Positions 22,536 to 31,429 are shown, counted from the first letter of the stretch. The stretch is 64,000 nucleotides of DNA from Candidatus Coatesiibacteriota bacterium (GCA_030602715.1 JAUVZD010000001.1:186001-250000); one strand, 5' to 3'. Translations and numbers: made by a program. The notes: generated by a model not told the origin, from the sequence alone.

Positions 22536-24323
22536 TCACACCTTCTCACCCACACCCACCATTCCTCGCATTGAACTTAAGTATTTGATGCTCTCCCTGG
22601 GTAGGCAGGAGGCAAGATAGCGCTTGATCTCACCTGCGGTGTCCATCTCCAGGACCTCCTGAGCGACACGGCGCATCTTGGCGAATGAGACGGAACGAAT
22701 TGCCAGCTTTACCTCCGGTATGTTAATGGGACTCATGGAAAGCTCGTCCACGCACATCCCCACCAACAGTATGGCTGAGAGGGGATTTCCAGCCATCTCC
22801 CCACAGACACCCACCCAGATGCGGTTCTTGTGGGCGGCGTCTATGGTTCTGGCGATTAGACTGAGCACCGCAGGATTGAACGGTTCATACAGATAGGCTA
22901 TCCGTTCGTTTACCCTATCCACAGCCAGTGTGTACTGAATGAGGTCGTTGGTGCCGATGGAGAAGAAGTCCACCTCCCGGGCAAAGACATCGGCGTTGAT
23001 TGCCGTTGAGGGAACCTCCACCATAATCCCCACCTCCATCTCCGGGTCAAACTCCTCTCCCCTCCGCTCCACCTCCTCCGTTGCCTCCTTCAGGATGGCG
23101 TTGGCTTTGCGCACTTCCTTAATATCCGAGATCATCGGATACATCAACTTCAACTTACCATAAGCGCTGGCACGCAGAACCGCACGTAGTTGGTCTTTGA
23201 AGGTCTCCGGCTGTTCCAGTGAGAAGCGAATTGCCCGCCATCCCAGGAAGGGGTTCATCTCCTCAGGCAGGCTGGGGGAGGTGATAAACTTATCTCCGCC
23301 CAGGTCCACGGTGCGAATGATCGCATGATAGGGTGCGCAACGCTCGGCTACCTGCTTATACACCTGGAACTGCTCCTCCTCGGTGGGTAGCTCCTCCCTG
23401 TTCATGAACAAAAACTCCGTGCGATACAGCCCCACACCCTCAGCTCCCTTCTCCACCGCTCTGTCTATCTCCCGGGGGAGCTCTATATTGGCTGCCAGCT
23501 CCACACTATAATTGTCTCTGGTCTTCGCAGGGAGCTTGACCATCTTTGCCAGCTCTTTCTGCAACTGGCGATAGCTCCTTTGTTTCTTCTTATATTCATC
23601 CAGGACTTCGTCTGAGGGGTTGATTATCACCACACCATCTGTGCCGTCAACTATCACCTGGTCCAGATTGCGAACAAAAGTGGTTACATTGCGGGCTCCC
23701 ACCACAGCGGGAATATCCAACGACTGAGCCATAATTGCGCTGTGGGAGGTCTGTGAGCCCATATCGGTCACGAAGCCGAGCACCGTCTCGGGGTCCATAG
23801 AAGCGGTCTGGGAAGGAGCCAGGTCCTTGGAGATGATAATTGAGGGTTCCAGCAGACAGAACGATTGAGGGGCGGTATCCCCACGAATGTTCTTTATTAC
23901 CATCTGCCCCAGGTCAATTATGTCGTCGGCGCGCCCCTGGAAGTAGGAGTCTTCCTTTCCCTGAAAGATTCCTGCATAGTGGTTGGTAACCGCAAAGACC
24001 GCCCAATCGGCATATTCCTTTTTTTCACGGATACGGTTTTCTACCTCCGTCACCAGGCTCTCATCATCCAGAAACATCATATAAGCGTTTAATACATCGT
24101 ATACCGCATTGGCTTTATCGGCGCCTTTCTGGATGGCTTCAACCTGAGCTCTGGTTTGGTTTAAAGCCTTGTGCAGGCGCAAGACCTCCTTCTCCGCATC
24201 CTCTTCGTGGGCTAATTGAGCCCTCTCCACAGTAACCTGCTCCTGGCGGAGAAGGATGGCCCTGCCGATAGCGATGCCCGGCGAGGCGGAGATTCCGACT
24301 ATCTTTATATCCTTGGTGGGCAT
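22536..24323 (-). CDS. ptsI: PTS enzyme I (phosphoenolpyruvate-protein phosphotransferase)
   Basis: The 595-residue protein has the full enzyme I architecture. The N-terminal HPr-binding/phosphohistidine domain has the active His194 in SQTSHSAIMAQSLDIPAVVG. The C-terminal PEP-binding TIM barrel has GVGLYRTEFLFM, GGDKFITSPSLPEEMNPFLG, a metal-binding region, and FFSIGTNDLIQYTLAVDR with VCGEMAGNPLSAILLVGMC. It takes phosphate from PEP and passes it to HPr. It is the last gene of the rpoN-pts operon and directly follows ptsH (1-bp gap). Confidence 0.97.
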   Translation of the reverse strand: MPTKDIKIVGISASPGIAIGRAILLRQEQVTVERAQLAHEEDAEKEVLRLHKALNQTRAQVEAIQKGADKANAVYDVLNAYMMFLDDESLVTEVENRIREKKEYADWAVFAVTNHYAGIFQGKEDSYFQGRADDIIDLGQMVIKNIRGDTAPQSFCLLEPSIIISKDLAPSQTASMDPETVLGFVTDMGSQTSHSAIMAQSLDIPAVVGARNVTTFVRNLDQVIVDGTDGVVIINPSDEVLDEYKKKQRSYRQLQKELAKMVKLPAKTRDNYSVELAANIELPREIDRAVEKGAEGVGLYRTEFLFMNREELPTEEEQFQVYKQVAERCAPYHAIIRTVDLGGDKFITSPSLPEEMNPFLGWRAIRFSLEQPETFKDQLRAVLRASAYGKLKLMYPMISDIKEVRKANAILKEATEEVERRGEEFDPEMEVGIMVEVPSTAINADVFAREVDFFSIGTNDLIQYTLAVDRVNERIAYLYEPFNPAVLSLIARTIDAAHKNRIWVGVCGEMAGNPLSAILLVGMCVDELSMSPINIPEVKLAIRSVSFAKMRRVAQEVLEMDTAGEIKRYLASCLPRESIKYLSSMRGMVGVGEKV

Positions 24324-24324
24324 A

Positions 24325-24591
24325 TCACTCCTCTATCAGGTTGGTGGTTATTACCTCCACCAGAACCCCTATGGCTTCCTCTGCATCCTCCCCCACAGTT
24401 ATTATCTTCACCTTACTCCCCTGGCTGACGCCAAGCATCATCACCCCCATAATGGATTTGCAGTCCACCTCCTGCCCGTCCTTCTCCATAATTACCTTGC
24501 TTTTGAACTGCTTTGCTTTCTGAACCAGTTTGGCGGCAGGTCTTGCGTGCAGTCCCAGTTTGTTGCGTATCTCCACTTTTCGCTCAAATTT
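24325..24591 (-). CDS. ptsH: Phosphocarrier protein HPr
   Basis: With the TTG at 24591 (GGAG 6 nt upstream) the product is 88 residues, the normal HPr length. A longer frame from a TTG at 24612 would overlap IID by 29 bp. The phospho-accepting His16 is in GLHARPAAKLV, and the regulatory serine is Ser47 in CKSIMGVMMLG. Because Ser47 and the KSIMGV context are kept, and an HPr kinase lies in the same operon, this HPr can probably be phosphorylated both by enzyme I (His) and by HprK (Ser). It overlaps the end of the IID gene by 8 bp. Confidence 0.96.
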   Translation of the reverse strand, partial: KFERKVEIRNKLGLHARPAAKLVQKAKQFKSKVIMEKDGQEVDCKSIMGVMMLGVSQGSKVKIITVGEDAEEAIGVLVEVITTNLIEE

Positions 24592-25321
24592 CAAATAGGT
24601 CTCCGATTCCAAAGGATACCCCTACCATTACTGCCAGGCAAGCTAACCATATAAGGTGATTGGGAAGACGATATTTTGAGAGGAAGAACCCCAATCCGGC
24701 GAAGATTAGAACAGCCAAACCCTGGACTAAGCCACCCTCCCAGCAGACCAGGGGGAGAACTGCTCCTAAGGCGACCAAAGATATATACCTTACTCCCTTT
24801 ATTATCTTGGTCGGCTTAAATGCTGCCATGTCATTGACCACCCCATCGCCCTTCATCCATCCCGACCACAGGAGGGCAAAGCGAGCCGGCAGATGGAGTA
24901 GGTTGTATAGGGCGAGAAATATCCACGGCGCCGCCCCTGCAAACAGAATGGCGATTCCAATCACCGCCGGTCGCAGGCCATTCCAGAAGAGGTTGTCGCC
25001 CATAGCCCCCAAAGCACCGATGAACCGCTCCTTCACCCTCATCGCTTCTTCCGGCAGATTCCGGCTCTCATAATGGATGCTTGCCCCCAGGATAGCGTTG
25101 GCTAGATAAGGGTGGGTGTTAAAAAAGGCAGAGTGCCGTCTGCGGGCTTGGCTGAGTTCCTCCCCTTCTTTTGTGTCCCGCAAAGCCGGGTCAATTGCTA
25201 GAAGGAAGCCCATATTCTGCATGCCCTCAAAGTTCCACAATCCCTGAATTAACAGGGAGCGTAAAAAGACCCCAGGCATGGTCAATGGTCTTAAGCCGTC
25301 TTTCTTTGTGCCATTATCCAT
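24584..25321 (-). CDS. PTS mannose/fructose/sorbose-family IID component
   Basis: I start this 245-residue membrane protein at the ATG (25321) that follows AAGGG just after the IIC stop; the longer frame would overlap IIC by 130 bp. The N-terminus has RSLLIQGLWNFEGMQNMGF, and the middle has the family motif HYESRNLPEEAMRVKERFIGALGAMGDNLFW. Hydrophobic helices follow towards the C-terminus. With IIC it forms the sugar channel of the EII-Man-type permease. The sugar cannot be told from sequence; members transport mannose, fructose, sorbose, N-acetylgalactosamine or galactosamine. Confidence 0.93.
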   Translation of the reverse strand: MDNGTKKDGLRPLTMPGVFLRSLLIQGLWNFEGMQNMGFLLAIDPALRDTKEGEELSQARRRHSAFFNTHPYLANAILGASIHYESRNLPEEAMRVKERFIGALGAMGDNLFWNGLRPAVIGIAILFAGAAPWIFLALYNLLHLPARFALLWSGWMKGDGVVNDMAAFKPTKIIKGVRYISLVALGAVLPLVCWEGGLVQGLAVLIFAGLGFFLSKYRLPNHLIWLACLAVMVGVSFGIGDLFEI

Positions 25322-25335
25322 CCCTTGTATCTTCC

Positions 25336-26067
25336 CTACACAATCCAGAGGAGGAACAAAGCAGCGGAGAGTCCCAACAACGCAAGAGCTACACCTCGTT
25401 TTCGCCTGGTGAAGTAACACACCGCGGCGCCGACGCCCACCGCCGGTAGCATCCGCCAGCCCCAACCCAAACCCCGAAGAAGCTCATCCGGCGCCTGCCA
25501 TAGTTTCATATAATATATCGCTAAAAAGCAGAGCAGAGAACCCACACCGATTATAATGACCGCCTTGACCAAAAGAAGCAGTATTCCCAAAGTGGTCGCC
25601 AGGGAAAGCGGTCTTATTCCCTTTCGGTCAACCCTCCGGGGCTCCTCCTCCAGCTTGTCCACCACCCATCGTTGTAATCTGTTGTTCGCCTTCCGCACCC
25701 AACCCTCAGCCACCGAAGATAGCAAGGCGAAAGGAATAGCCACCAGGGCGGAGACGCTCAACGCCCACTCCGGGACACCTCCGTCGGGAAGGGCGCAAAG
25801 GACGCCGATAGTTGATATTTGGGCGGCGGCTGAGCCGTCCGGAGGAATGTGGGCACCGAAGGCGGAATCAACCAGCCACAGGAGCTGAAAGGCGACGCCT
25901 ACCGCAAGCCCCACCTTGAAACTCCCCAGAAGCCATCCCATAATCGGTCCCACCACCAGAGGCACAGAGAGCATCGTCTGAGCTACTGCTACATAGTCTA
26001 AACTGATGAAGCCCCCGATTGCGGCGGCAAAAACCAGTTTGAGAGGTAAGGAGAGCTCCGAAAGCAT
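25336..26067 (-). CDS. PTS mannose/fructose/sorbose-family IIC component
   Basis: The 243-residue, strongly hydrophobic protein has the EII-Sor/IIC pattern: AAAIGGFISLDYVAVAQTMLS, GPIMGWLLGSFKVGLAVGV, and LLWLVDSAFGAHIPPDGSAAA. The first 110 residues match IIC best. The second half carries a charged cytoplasmic loop (KLEEEPRRVDRKG) and further helices. It lies 9 bp after IIB. It forms the transmembrane sugar pathway with IID. Confidence 0.9.
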   Translation of the reverse strand: MLSELSLPLKLVFAAAIGGFISLDYVAVAQTMLSVPLVVGPIMGWLLGSFKVGLAVGVAFQLLWLVDSAFGAHIPPDGSAAAQISTIGVLCALPDGGVPEWALSVSALVAIPFALLSSVAEGWVRKANNRLQRWVVDKLEEEPRRVDRKGIRPLSLATTLGILLLLVKAVIIIGVGSLLCFLAIYYMKLWQAPDELLRGLGWGWRMLPAVGVGAAVCYFTRRKRGVALALLGLSAALFLLWIV

Positions 26068-26076
26068 CGTTAGGGC

Positions 26077-26574
26077 TCAGTCCCAGGATTTAATAAGTTC
26101 TTTAATCCTCTGCATCAGGTCAAGGGATTGGTCGGTGGGGACCATGCGTATCTCCATATAGATGCCCATCGCCTTGAGGGTGTGGAAAAGCCGGTGGTCT
26201 TCCCGGTCAACGAAGACCGCTTCGTGAATCTGCCTCTTTCCCTCGCTGTGGCGCATACCACCGATGTTTACGCTTTTTATAGACACGCCCAGCCGGGCGA
26301 AGCGGAGAAGGTCGGGGGGATTCTCAAAGAGGAAGATGATATTGACATCGGCGACATCCCGCTTGAGCGCCAGCCTTGCCGCCTCCTCCACGGTGTGAAC
26401 CTCTATACTTAACTCCGGTGAGGCTACCATCTGATAGAGCATCCGTTGGGTTTCATCGCCGGATAGACGGTCGTTTGCCACCACTATTCTACCCGCCTCT
26501 ATGTATCGCGCCCACCCCACCACCACCTGTCCGTGAATCAATCGGTCATCTATGCGAAACAATACTTTTTTCAT
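26077..26574 (-). CDS. PTS mannose/fructose/sorbose-family IIB component
   Basis: A soluble 165-residue protein with the signature FRIDDRLIHGQVVVGWAR; His14 is the predicted phosphorylation site. IEVHTVEEAARLAL, VNIIFLFENPPDLLRF and VNIGGMRHSEGKRQIHEAV are further family segments. It receives phosphate from IIA and passes it to the incoming sugar. It overlaps IIA by 4 bp and precedes IIC by 9 bp, so the four EII components are translated as a coupled set. Confidence 0.95.
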   Translation of the reverse strand: MKKVLFRIDDRLIHGQVVVGWARYIEAGRIVVANDRLSGDETQRMLYQMVASPELSIEVHTVEEAARLALKRDVADVNIIFLFENPPDLLRFARLGVSIKSVNIGGMRHSEGKRQIHEAVFVDREDHRLFHTLKAMGIYMEIRMVPTDQSLDLMQRIKELIKSWD

Positions 26575-26996
26575 GGATTGTCTATGTATATCCTTTCAAA
26601 GATGTTGATTATTCCCTTCTGCCCGGCGGAGACCCCCTTCATGGCCAGATCGTCTATACCCAACTCCTCGCGCTTGGTCAACACCTCAAGGAGCATAGGC
26701 AGGTTAACCCCGGTAATAACCCGAATCTTCTCCCCACCCTTCAGCCGGTCTTTGGCCAGGGCAAAGGATACATTGTTGGGACTTCCTCCGAAAATATCGC
26801 TCATCACCAACACGGTGTCGGTCTTTGCAAAGAGTGAGTCCAACGCCTTCTCTATGGAGGCGGTGATCTCCTGCGGGGAATCCTCCCGCTTGACATCCAC
26901 CACCTTGATGAGCTTTTCCTTGCCCAGGATGACCTCACTGGCGGTAAGCATACCCTTTGCCAGACTAGAATGCCCGGCTATCAGTATCCCGATCAT
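26571..26996 (-). CDS. PTS mannose/fructose-family IIA component
   Basis: The 141-residue EIIA-Man domain has its phosphorylated histidine at His9 (ILIAGHSSLAKGML). DTVLVMSDIFGGSPNNVSFAL and VITGVNLPMLLEVLTKR complete the family pattern. It takes phosphate from HPr and gives it to IIB. In E. coli this domain is fused to IIB; here it is a separate protein. It begins 68 bp after hprK. Confidence 0.95.
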   Translation of the reverse strand: MIGILIAGHSSLAKGMLTASEVILGKEKLIKVVDVKREDSPQEITASIEKALDSLFAKTDTVLVMSDIFGGSPNNVSFALAKDRLKGGEKIRVITGVNLPMLLEVLTKREELGIDDLAMKGVSAGQKGIINIFERIYIDNP

Positions 26997-27064
26997 TATG
27001 TAGTCCGCTCCTTGCGAAAGTTATTTCGCTATCCTTGGGCTATCCCACTTTGAGTCGGTTCTTT

Positions 27065-28039
27065 CTATTCAGTATCCTTGGGTTGAACCTCCCGACTGGC
27101 GGTAATGTGCTCAATTAAGCGGCGGTCAAACTCCTCCGCCGAGTGGAAACCCCGAATTTTAAGTAGATGGTTGAGCGCTGCGGCTTCAATGATGTTGGCA
27201 ATATTCTTCCCGGGGATGATGGGTATCAGCAGATAAGGGACTTTCACCCCAAGTATGTCCGTGGTCTTATCGGTGAGACCGGTGCGGTCGTATTCCTTCT
27301 TCCGGTCCAACAACTCCAATCGTAGAACCAGCTCCACCCGCTTGCGGTCCCGAATTGCATGCACGCCGTACATTAGGGAGATATTGATTATGCCCAACCC
27401 CTGAATCTCAATATGGTCCTTTATCTTCGGGTCGCTGTATCCGATCACTAAATCCCCGGTGCTACGCTTGACCATCACCTGGTCGTCGGCTACCAGGCGG
27501 TGTCCTTTAGCCACCAGGTCCAGGGCACATTCACTCTTACCCAATCCGCTCTCCCCCAATATCATCACCCCGACCCCGAATATGTCCAGAAGCTCACCAT
27601 GGAAACTGGTTTCGGGGGCAAATTGCTCTCGCAAAAAATCGCTCAACAAGGCGATGGCGTCGCTGGTGCGTGTAGGAGTTGCCATCACCGGTATCGCTTT
27701 TTCCTTAGCCGCTGTAATGAGCTGAGGTGGACAGGTTAAACCACGGGCGATAACTATCCCCGGAATAGGACGGGAGGTGAGCAGGCGAAATATCTCCTCC
27801 AAGTAGGCATCATCCTTTGTCTTAAGATAGGATATCTCCGTAAGCCCCAGCACCTGAAGCCTTTTTTCGGCAAAGGTGTCAAAGTATCCGCTAAGGGCAA
27901 GACTGGGGCGGTCAACTTCCGCTACGGTTATCTCCCTCTTCAGATCCGCATCCTTATTTATAAGCTCCAGGGGAAGGAAAGATGCACATTCACTGAGTAG
28001 GATTTTTATGGATACGCTCTTATCGCCCTTCTTTGCCAT
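27065..28039 (-). CDS. hprK: HPr kinase/phosphorylase
   Basis: The 324-residue protein has both HprK domains. The N-terminal domain covers residues about 1-135. The catalytic domain has His147 in FHGELLDIFGVGV, a Walker A loop at 162-169 (GESGLGKSE), LVADDQVMVKR, and the HprK signature IEIQGLGIINISLMYG. It phosphorylates HPr on the regulatory serine (Ser47 here) and can reverse this with phosphate. Its stop lies 68 bp before EIIA-Man, and its start overlaps the ptsN stop by 1 bp. Gram-negative bacteria often keep HprK next to rpoN-ptsN for regulation independent of classic catabolite control. Confidence 0.95.
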   Translation of the reverse strand: MAKKGDKSVSIKILLSECASFLPLELINKDADLKREITVAEVDRPSLALSGYFDTFAEKRLQVLGLTEISYLKTKDDAYLEEIFRLLTSRPIPGIVIARGLTCPPQLITAAKEKAIPVMATPTRTSDAIALLSDFLREQFAPETSFHGELLDIFGVGVMILGESGLGKSECALDLVAKGHRLVADDQVMVKRSTGDLVIGYSDPKIKDHIEIQGLGIINISLMYGVHAIRDRKRVELVLRLELLDRKKEYDRTGLTDKTTDILGVKVPYLLIPIIPGKNIANIIEAAALNHLLKIRGFHSAEEFDRRLIEHITASREVQPKDTE

Positions 28040-28503
28040 TAGAGTTCCTTTTCTCTGTCCTCTATTATCTTCAAGACTTCGGCTGGAGTTTTGGCGGAGG
28101 ACAATTTATTGCGAAATTTCTCATCCTTGAGCATGCGTGAAAGCCGAGCCAGGACACGGAGATGTTCCTGGTCGTTTGGTGCCGCCAGAAGGAAGAAGAG
28201 ATAGACCGGTTCCCCGTCCAGAGCCTCAAAGTCAATTCCCCCCCTGGAACGTCCGAAGGCGGTCACCAGGCTGTTCACTACATCCGGCTGTCCCTGGCGA
28301 GGATGGGGTATAGCCACTCCATTTTCAAATCCGGTGGAGCAGAGTTTCTCCCGCTCTATAACCGCCTTCAATATTTTATCTTTGTCGTTCACCTCCTCGG
28401 ATTTAGCTACCAGGTCCACCAACTCTATGATGACATCATCCTTGTTCTTGCTGACCAAGTCCAGTTTAATGGTCTCTTCTCTGATGTGGTCACTTATCTT
28501 CAT
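28039..28503 (-). CDS. ptsN: Nitrogen-regulatory PTS EIIA (EIIA-Ntr)
   Basis: A 154-residue PTS_EIIA type-2 domain with the phospho-accepting His67 in GVAIPHPRQGQPDVV and the conserved YLFFLLAAPNDQEHLRVLARL. It is a soluble regulator that can be phosphorylated through HPr or NPr. Its neighbours hpf and rpoN upstream and hprK downstream are the standard context for PtsN. No separate NPr/EI-Ntr pair is visible, so the single HPr and enzyme I of this operon may serve both branches. Confidence 0.95.
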   Translation of the reverse strand: MKISDHIREETIKLDLVSKNKDDVIIELVDLVAKSEEVNDKDKILKAVIEREKLCSTGFENGVAIPHPRQGQPDVVNSLVTAFGRSRGGIDFEALDGEPVYLFFLLAAPNDQEHLRVLARLSRMLKDEKFRNKLSSAKTPAEVLKIIEDREKEL

Positions 28504-28524
28504 GGTTCCTCCATGAGAAAAAAT

Positions 28525-29046
28525 TTATGCCGGCTCTATCAACCCCAGATCCCCATCCTTTCGGCGATATAGAACATTCACCCGCTGGGATTTGGCATTG
28601 ATGAAGACGAAAAACTCTTGATTTGAACCCATAAACTCCATTACAGCTTCGTCCAACGGCATCGGTTTGAATTGGATAGTCTGCAAATGCACCCGTGGAC
28701 CGGGCACCTCCTCTTCTATTGACTCGGCGATGACCTGGCTTGCACCACTTCCGCTCTGTCGTCGGCTCCCCCACCGGTCCTTCTTCCGGCGTAGTTGTTT
28801 TTCAATCTTATCCACCACCGAATCTATGGATATATATAGGTCGTTGGTTTCATCGTTGCCCCGCAGGGTCATACTGTCGCCGTTTACGGTCATCTCCACC
28901 TTATGCCGATACTTCTTCACCTCCAATACCACATTTACGCTATCAATATTGCGCAGATAACGGTTCAGCTTTTCCACCTTCTTCTCCACATAATCCCGAA
29001 TGGCTGAGGTTATCTCCAGATTTCGCCCGGTTATAGTAAAGCTCAT
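28525..29046 (-). CDS. hpf: Ribosome hibernation promoting factor, long form
   Basis: The 173-residue protein has an N-terminal S30AE/RaiA domain (ITGRNLEITSAIRDYVEKKVEKL; VEMTVNGDSMTLRGND; YISIDSVVDKIEKQLRRKKD). A linker leads to the C-terminal dimerisation domain at about 118-173 (FKPMPLDEAVMEFMGSNQEF...VLYRRKDGDLGLIEP). That two-domain build is the long HPF, which forms 100S ribosome dimers on its own. GAAGGAGGG precedes the ATG. It is followed by ptsN after 21 bp, as in many bacteria. Confidence 0.95.
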   Translation of the reverse strand: MSFTITGRNLEITSAIRDYVEKKVEKLNRYLRNIDSVNVVLEVKKYRHKVEMTVNGDSMTLRGNDETNDLYISIDSVVDKIEKQLRRKKDRWGSRRQSGSGASQVIAESIEEEVPGPRVHLQTIQFKPMPLDEAVMEFMGSNQEFFVFINAKSQRVNVLYRRKDGDLGLIEPA

Positions 29047-29091
29047 CCAACCCTCCTTCTCTATTAAAACAAGTGATTAAAAACCAATCTA

Positions 29092-29976
29092 TCAATCTGG
29101 TTTCTTCAATGCCAGGGCATATGAGGTTCTGGCAAGGGGGCGAGCATAGACATGGGCCATGCCTATACTGCGGGCTGTCTCCTCTATGCGCAGGAAATAC
29201 TCCGGGGGAAGATACTCCACCACATCATAGCTCCTTTGCCGGGGCTTAAGATACTGCCCCACCACCAACTGCTCCACTCCCGCATCCACCAGATCGGACA
29301 TCACCGCCTCCAGCTCCTCCCAGCTCTCCCCCAAGCCCACCATGAAGCCGGATTTTACCGCCAGCCCGGAGCTGTTATCTCCCGCATATCTCAGAAGGGA
29401 GATGCTACGGTGGTAATCCGCCCCCCTGCGCACCCGGCTGTAAAGGCGGGGAACCGTCTCCACATTGTGGGAGAGCACATCAAGACCGCTCTCTATCACC
29501 ACATCCCACGACTTCCTTCTGCCGAGAAAATCCGGCAGGAGAAACTCAACGGTCGCCCGGGGAAGTTCTCTGCGCAGTTCGGAAGCTGTTTGGGCAAAAT
29601 ATCCCGCCCCACCGTCTGGTAGGTCGTCACGGGTTACCGAGGTTACCACCACATAGCGAAGCCGAAGTTCGCTCGCCGCCCGGGCTACCCTCATGGGCTC
29701 ATCCGGGTCCGGCTTGCGGGGCTTGCCTTGTTTCACTCCGCAGAAGGCGCACCCCCGGGTGCATATATCCCCCAAAATCATGAATGTAGCCACCCCCCGC
29801 CTGAAGCACTCCCCTTTATTGGGACAGTGAGCCTCCTGACAGACGGTGCGCAAGGAGTGACGCTTGAGCAGTTTGGTAACATAACTATCGCTACCCGCCC
29901 GGGGAAGGCTAAGGCGCAGGTGGCTGGGAATCCTTCTCCGCTTGACCTCTTTATCCTGGATATTCTTGCTTTTCAC
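29092..29976 (-). CDS. lipA: Lipoyl synthase
   Basis: The 294-residue radical-SAM enzyme inserts two sulfurs into octanoyl groups on lipoyl domains. The auxiliary cluster motif is Cys46, Cys51 and Cys57 (CQEAHCPNKGEC), and the radical-SAM cluster is Cys72, Cys76 and Cys79 (CTRGCAFC). SVTRDDLPDGGAGYF, LSHNVETVPRLY and the C-terminal RTSY (RSSY-type ligand to the auxiliary cluster) are all present. The start is probably the GTG at 29976. It has a promoter of its own and follows the dihydrolipoyl dehydrogenase gene, so a lipoate-dependent complex seems to be served. No lipB is in the window. Confidence 0.96.
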   Translation of the reverse strand: MKSKNIQDKEVKRRRIPSHLRLSLPRAGSDSYVTKLLKRHSLRTVCQEAHCPNKGECFRRGVATFMILGDICTRGCAFCGVKQGKPRKPDPDEPMRVARAASELRLRYVVVTSVTRDDLPDGGAGYFAQTASELRRELPRATVEFLLPDFLGRRKSWDVVIESGLDVLSHNVETVPRLYSRVRRGADYHRSISLLRYAGDNSSGLAVKSGFMVGLGESWEELEAVMSDLVDAGVEQLVVGQYLKPRQRSYDVVEYLPPEYFLRIEETARSIGMAHVYARPLARTSYALALKKPD

Positions 29977-30004
29977 CCAAGTCAGCCCATGCTTTACCAG
30001 CTAT

Positions 30005-30033
30005 AATATAGCAAAAGCCCCGGACAAAATCAA
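30005..30033 (-). promoter_or_regulatory. Predicted promoter of lipA
   Basis: On the minus strand, TTGATT and TATATT are separated by 17 bp in the 79-bp gap between lpdA and lipA. It could give lipA-hpf and downstream genes a second transcription start inside the rpoN operon. Confidence 0.55.
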
Positions 30034-30055
30034 CGGCTGTGCGACCGATGCTAAA

Positions 30056-31429
30056 TCAAAGACCGTGGATGGCTCCCTCGCCCAGGGTCCCGCTCACCTC
30101 CCCTATCACCTCCGAGAGGGTGGGGTGAGCGTGGATGACCTCCTCCAGAGTGGAGTATGTCAACCCCTCCTTTACTGACAGGGTCAGCTCGGCGATGAGG
30201 TCGCCGGCGTGGGGGGCAAGTATGGAGGCGGACAACAGCCTCCCGCTTTTCTCCTCAACATGCATGCGCACCACCCCGTCGGCCATATCCATAGCCAGCG
30301 CCTTACCGATGGGACGAAAGCCGAACTGGCCGGTGCGGAAGGGGATACCCCTCTCTTTAAGCTCATCTTCGGTGGGACCGACCCGTGCCACTTCCATAAA
30401 AGTATATACCACACCGGGCACCGCTGAGTAGTCCATCTTCACCTGCCCACCCAGTGCGTTTCTTACCGCTACTATCCCCTCGCGGCTGGCTACGTGGGCC
30501 AGGGCGGGACTGTTCACCATGTCTCCTACAGCATAGACAGCGGGCAGGCTGGTTGCCATATACTCATCAACAGAGACATAGCCCCTCTCGTCCAGCTCCA
30601 AACCCTTGATTCCGCCAAAACCCTCGGTGTTGGGGCGCCGTCCCACGGACAGGAGAATCCACTCCACCTGAAGCTCTTCCCCACTGCTCATGGTGACCGT
30701 TGTCAGACCATCCTTCCCCTCCACTTTCTCAACGGTGGTGTTCACGAATATCTTTATGCCCAGGTTCTGCAGGTATCGGCTCAAGCCGGAGGCGATGCGC
30801 CGCTCCTCCAGAGGCAGAATGTGAGCCATTATCTCCACCACATAGACCTCACTTCCGCAGGCGGAGTAGAAGTTGGCAAACTCCAAGCCCACGGCACCCC
30901 CTCCGACCACCAGAAGGCTCTTGGGCATCTTCTTCTGCATAAGAAGCTGGTCACTGTCCAGGATGGTCTTTCCGTCTATGGTGAGCCCGGGCAGAGAGCT
31001 GGTGCGGGAACCGGTTGCCAGGATAATTCTCTCCGCCCCAATCTCCTCCACCCCCTCAACCTCCACCCTATTCCCTGCCAGAAGTCTCCCCTCTCCCCGC
31101 AGCAGGTCAACTCCGGCGGCGGAAATCAACTTCTCCACCCCCGAAACAAGGGTGGCGACCACCCCATCCCGCTTAGCCAGGCACTTTTCATAATCAAAGC
31201 TCGCCTCGCCTATCCTCACTCCATAATCCTCGGAATGGGTGGCGAGATAATAGCGATGGGCGGCTTCCAGCATAACCTTGGTGGGAATACATCCCCGGTT
31301 CAGGCAGGTGCCCCCAACCCGGTCTCTCTCCACCAGAGCCACCTTTGCCCCCAGCTTTGCCGCCTTGAGGGCGGAAACATATCCCCCGGGACCTGCGCCG
31401 ATGACCACAATCTGATAATCCCTGCTCAT
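30056..31429 (-). CDS. lpdA: Dihydrolipoyl dehydrogenase (E3)
   Basis: A 457-residue flavoprotein of the pyridine nucleotide-disulfide oxidoreductase family. It has the FAD-binding GAGPGGY (11-17), the redox pair Cys42/Cys47 in GGTCLNRGCIPTK, the NAD-binding GGGAVGLEFANFY, the second FAD motif VYAVGDMV, and the catalytic HAHPTLSEV near the C-terminus. It reoxidises dihydrolipoyl groups of 2-oxoacid dehydrogenases or the glycine cleavage system, none of which is in the window. It overlaps the end of rpoN by 4 bp (ATGA). Confidence 0.96.
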   Translation of the reverse strand: MSRDYQIVVIGAGPGGYVSALKAAKLGAKVALVERDRVGGTCLNRGCIPTKVMLEAAHRYYLATHSEDYGVRIGEASFDYEKCLAKRDGVVATLVSGVEKLISAAGVDLLRGEGRLLAGNRVEVEGVEEIGAERIILATGSRTSSLPGLTIDGKTILDSDQLLMQKKMPKSLLVVGGGAVGLEFANFYSACGSEVYVVEIMAHILPLEERRIASGLSRYLQNLGIKIFVNTTVEKVEGKDGLTTVTMSSGEELQVEWILLSVGRRPNTEGFGGIKGLELDERGYVSVDEYMATSLPAVYAVGDMVNSPALAHVASREGIVAVRNALGGQVKMDYSAVPGVVYTFMEVARVGPTEDELKERGIPFRTGQFGFRPIGKALAMDMADGVVRMHVEEKSGRLLSASILAPHAGDLIAELTLSVKEGLTYSTLEEVIHAHPTLSEVIGEVSGTLGEGAIHGL

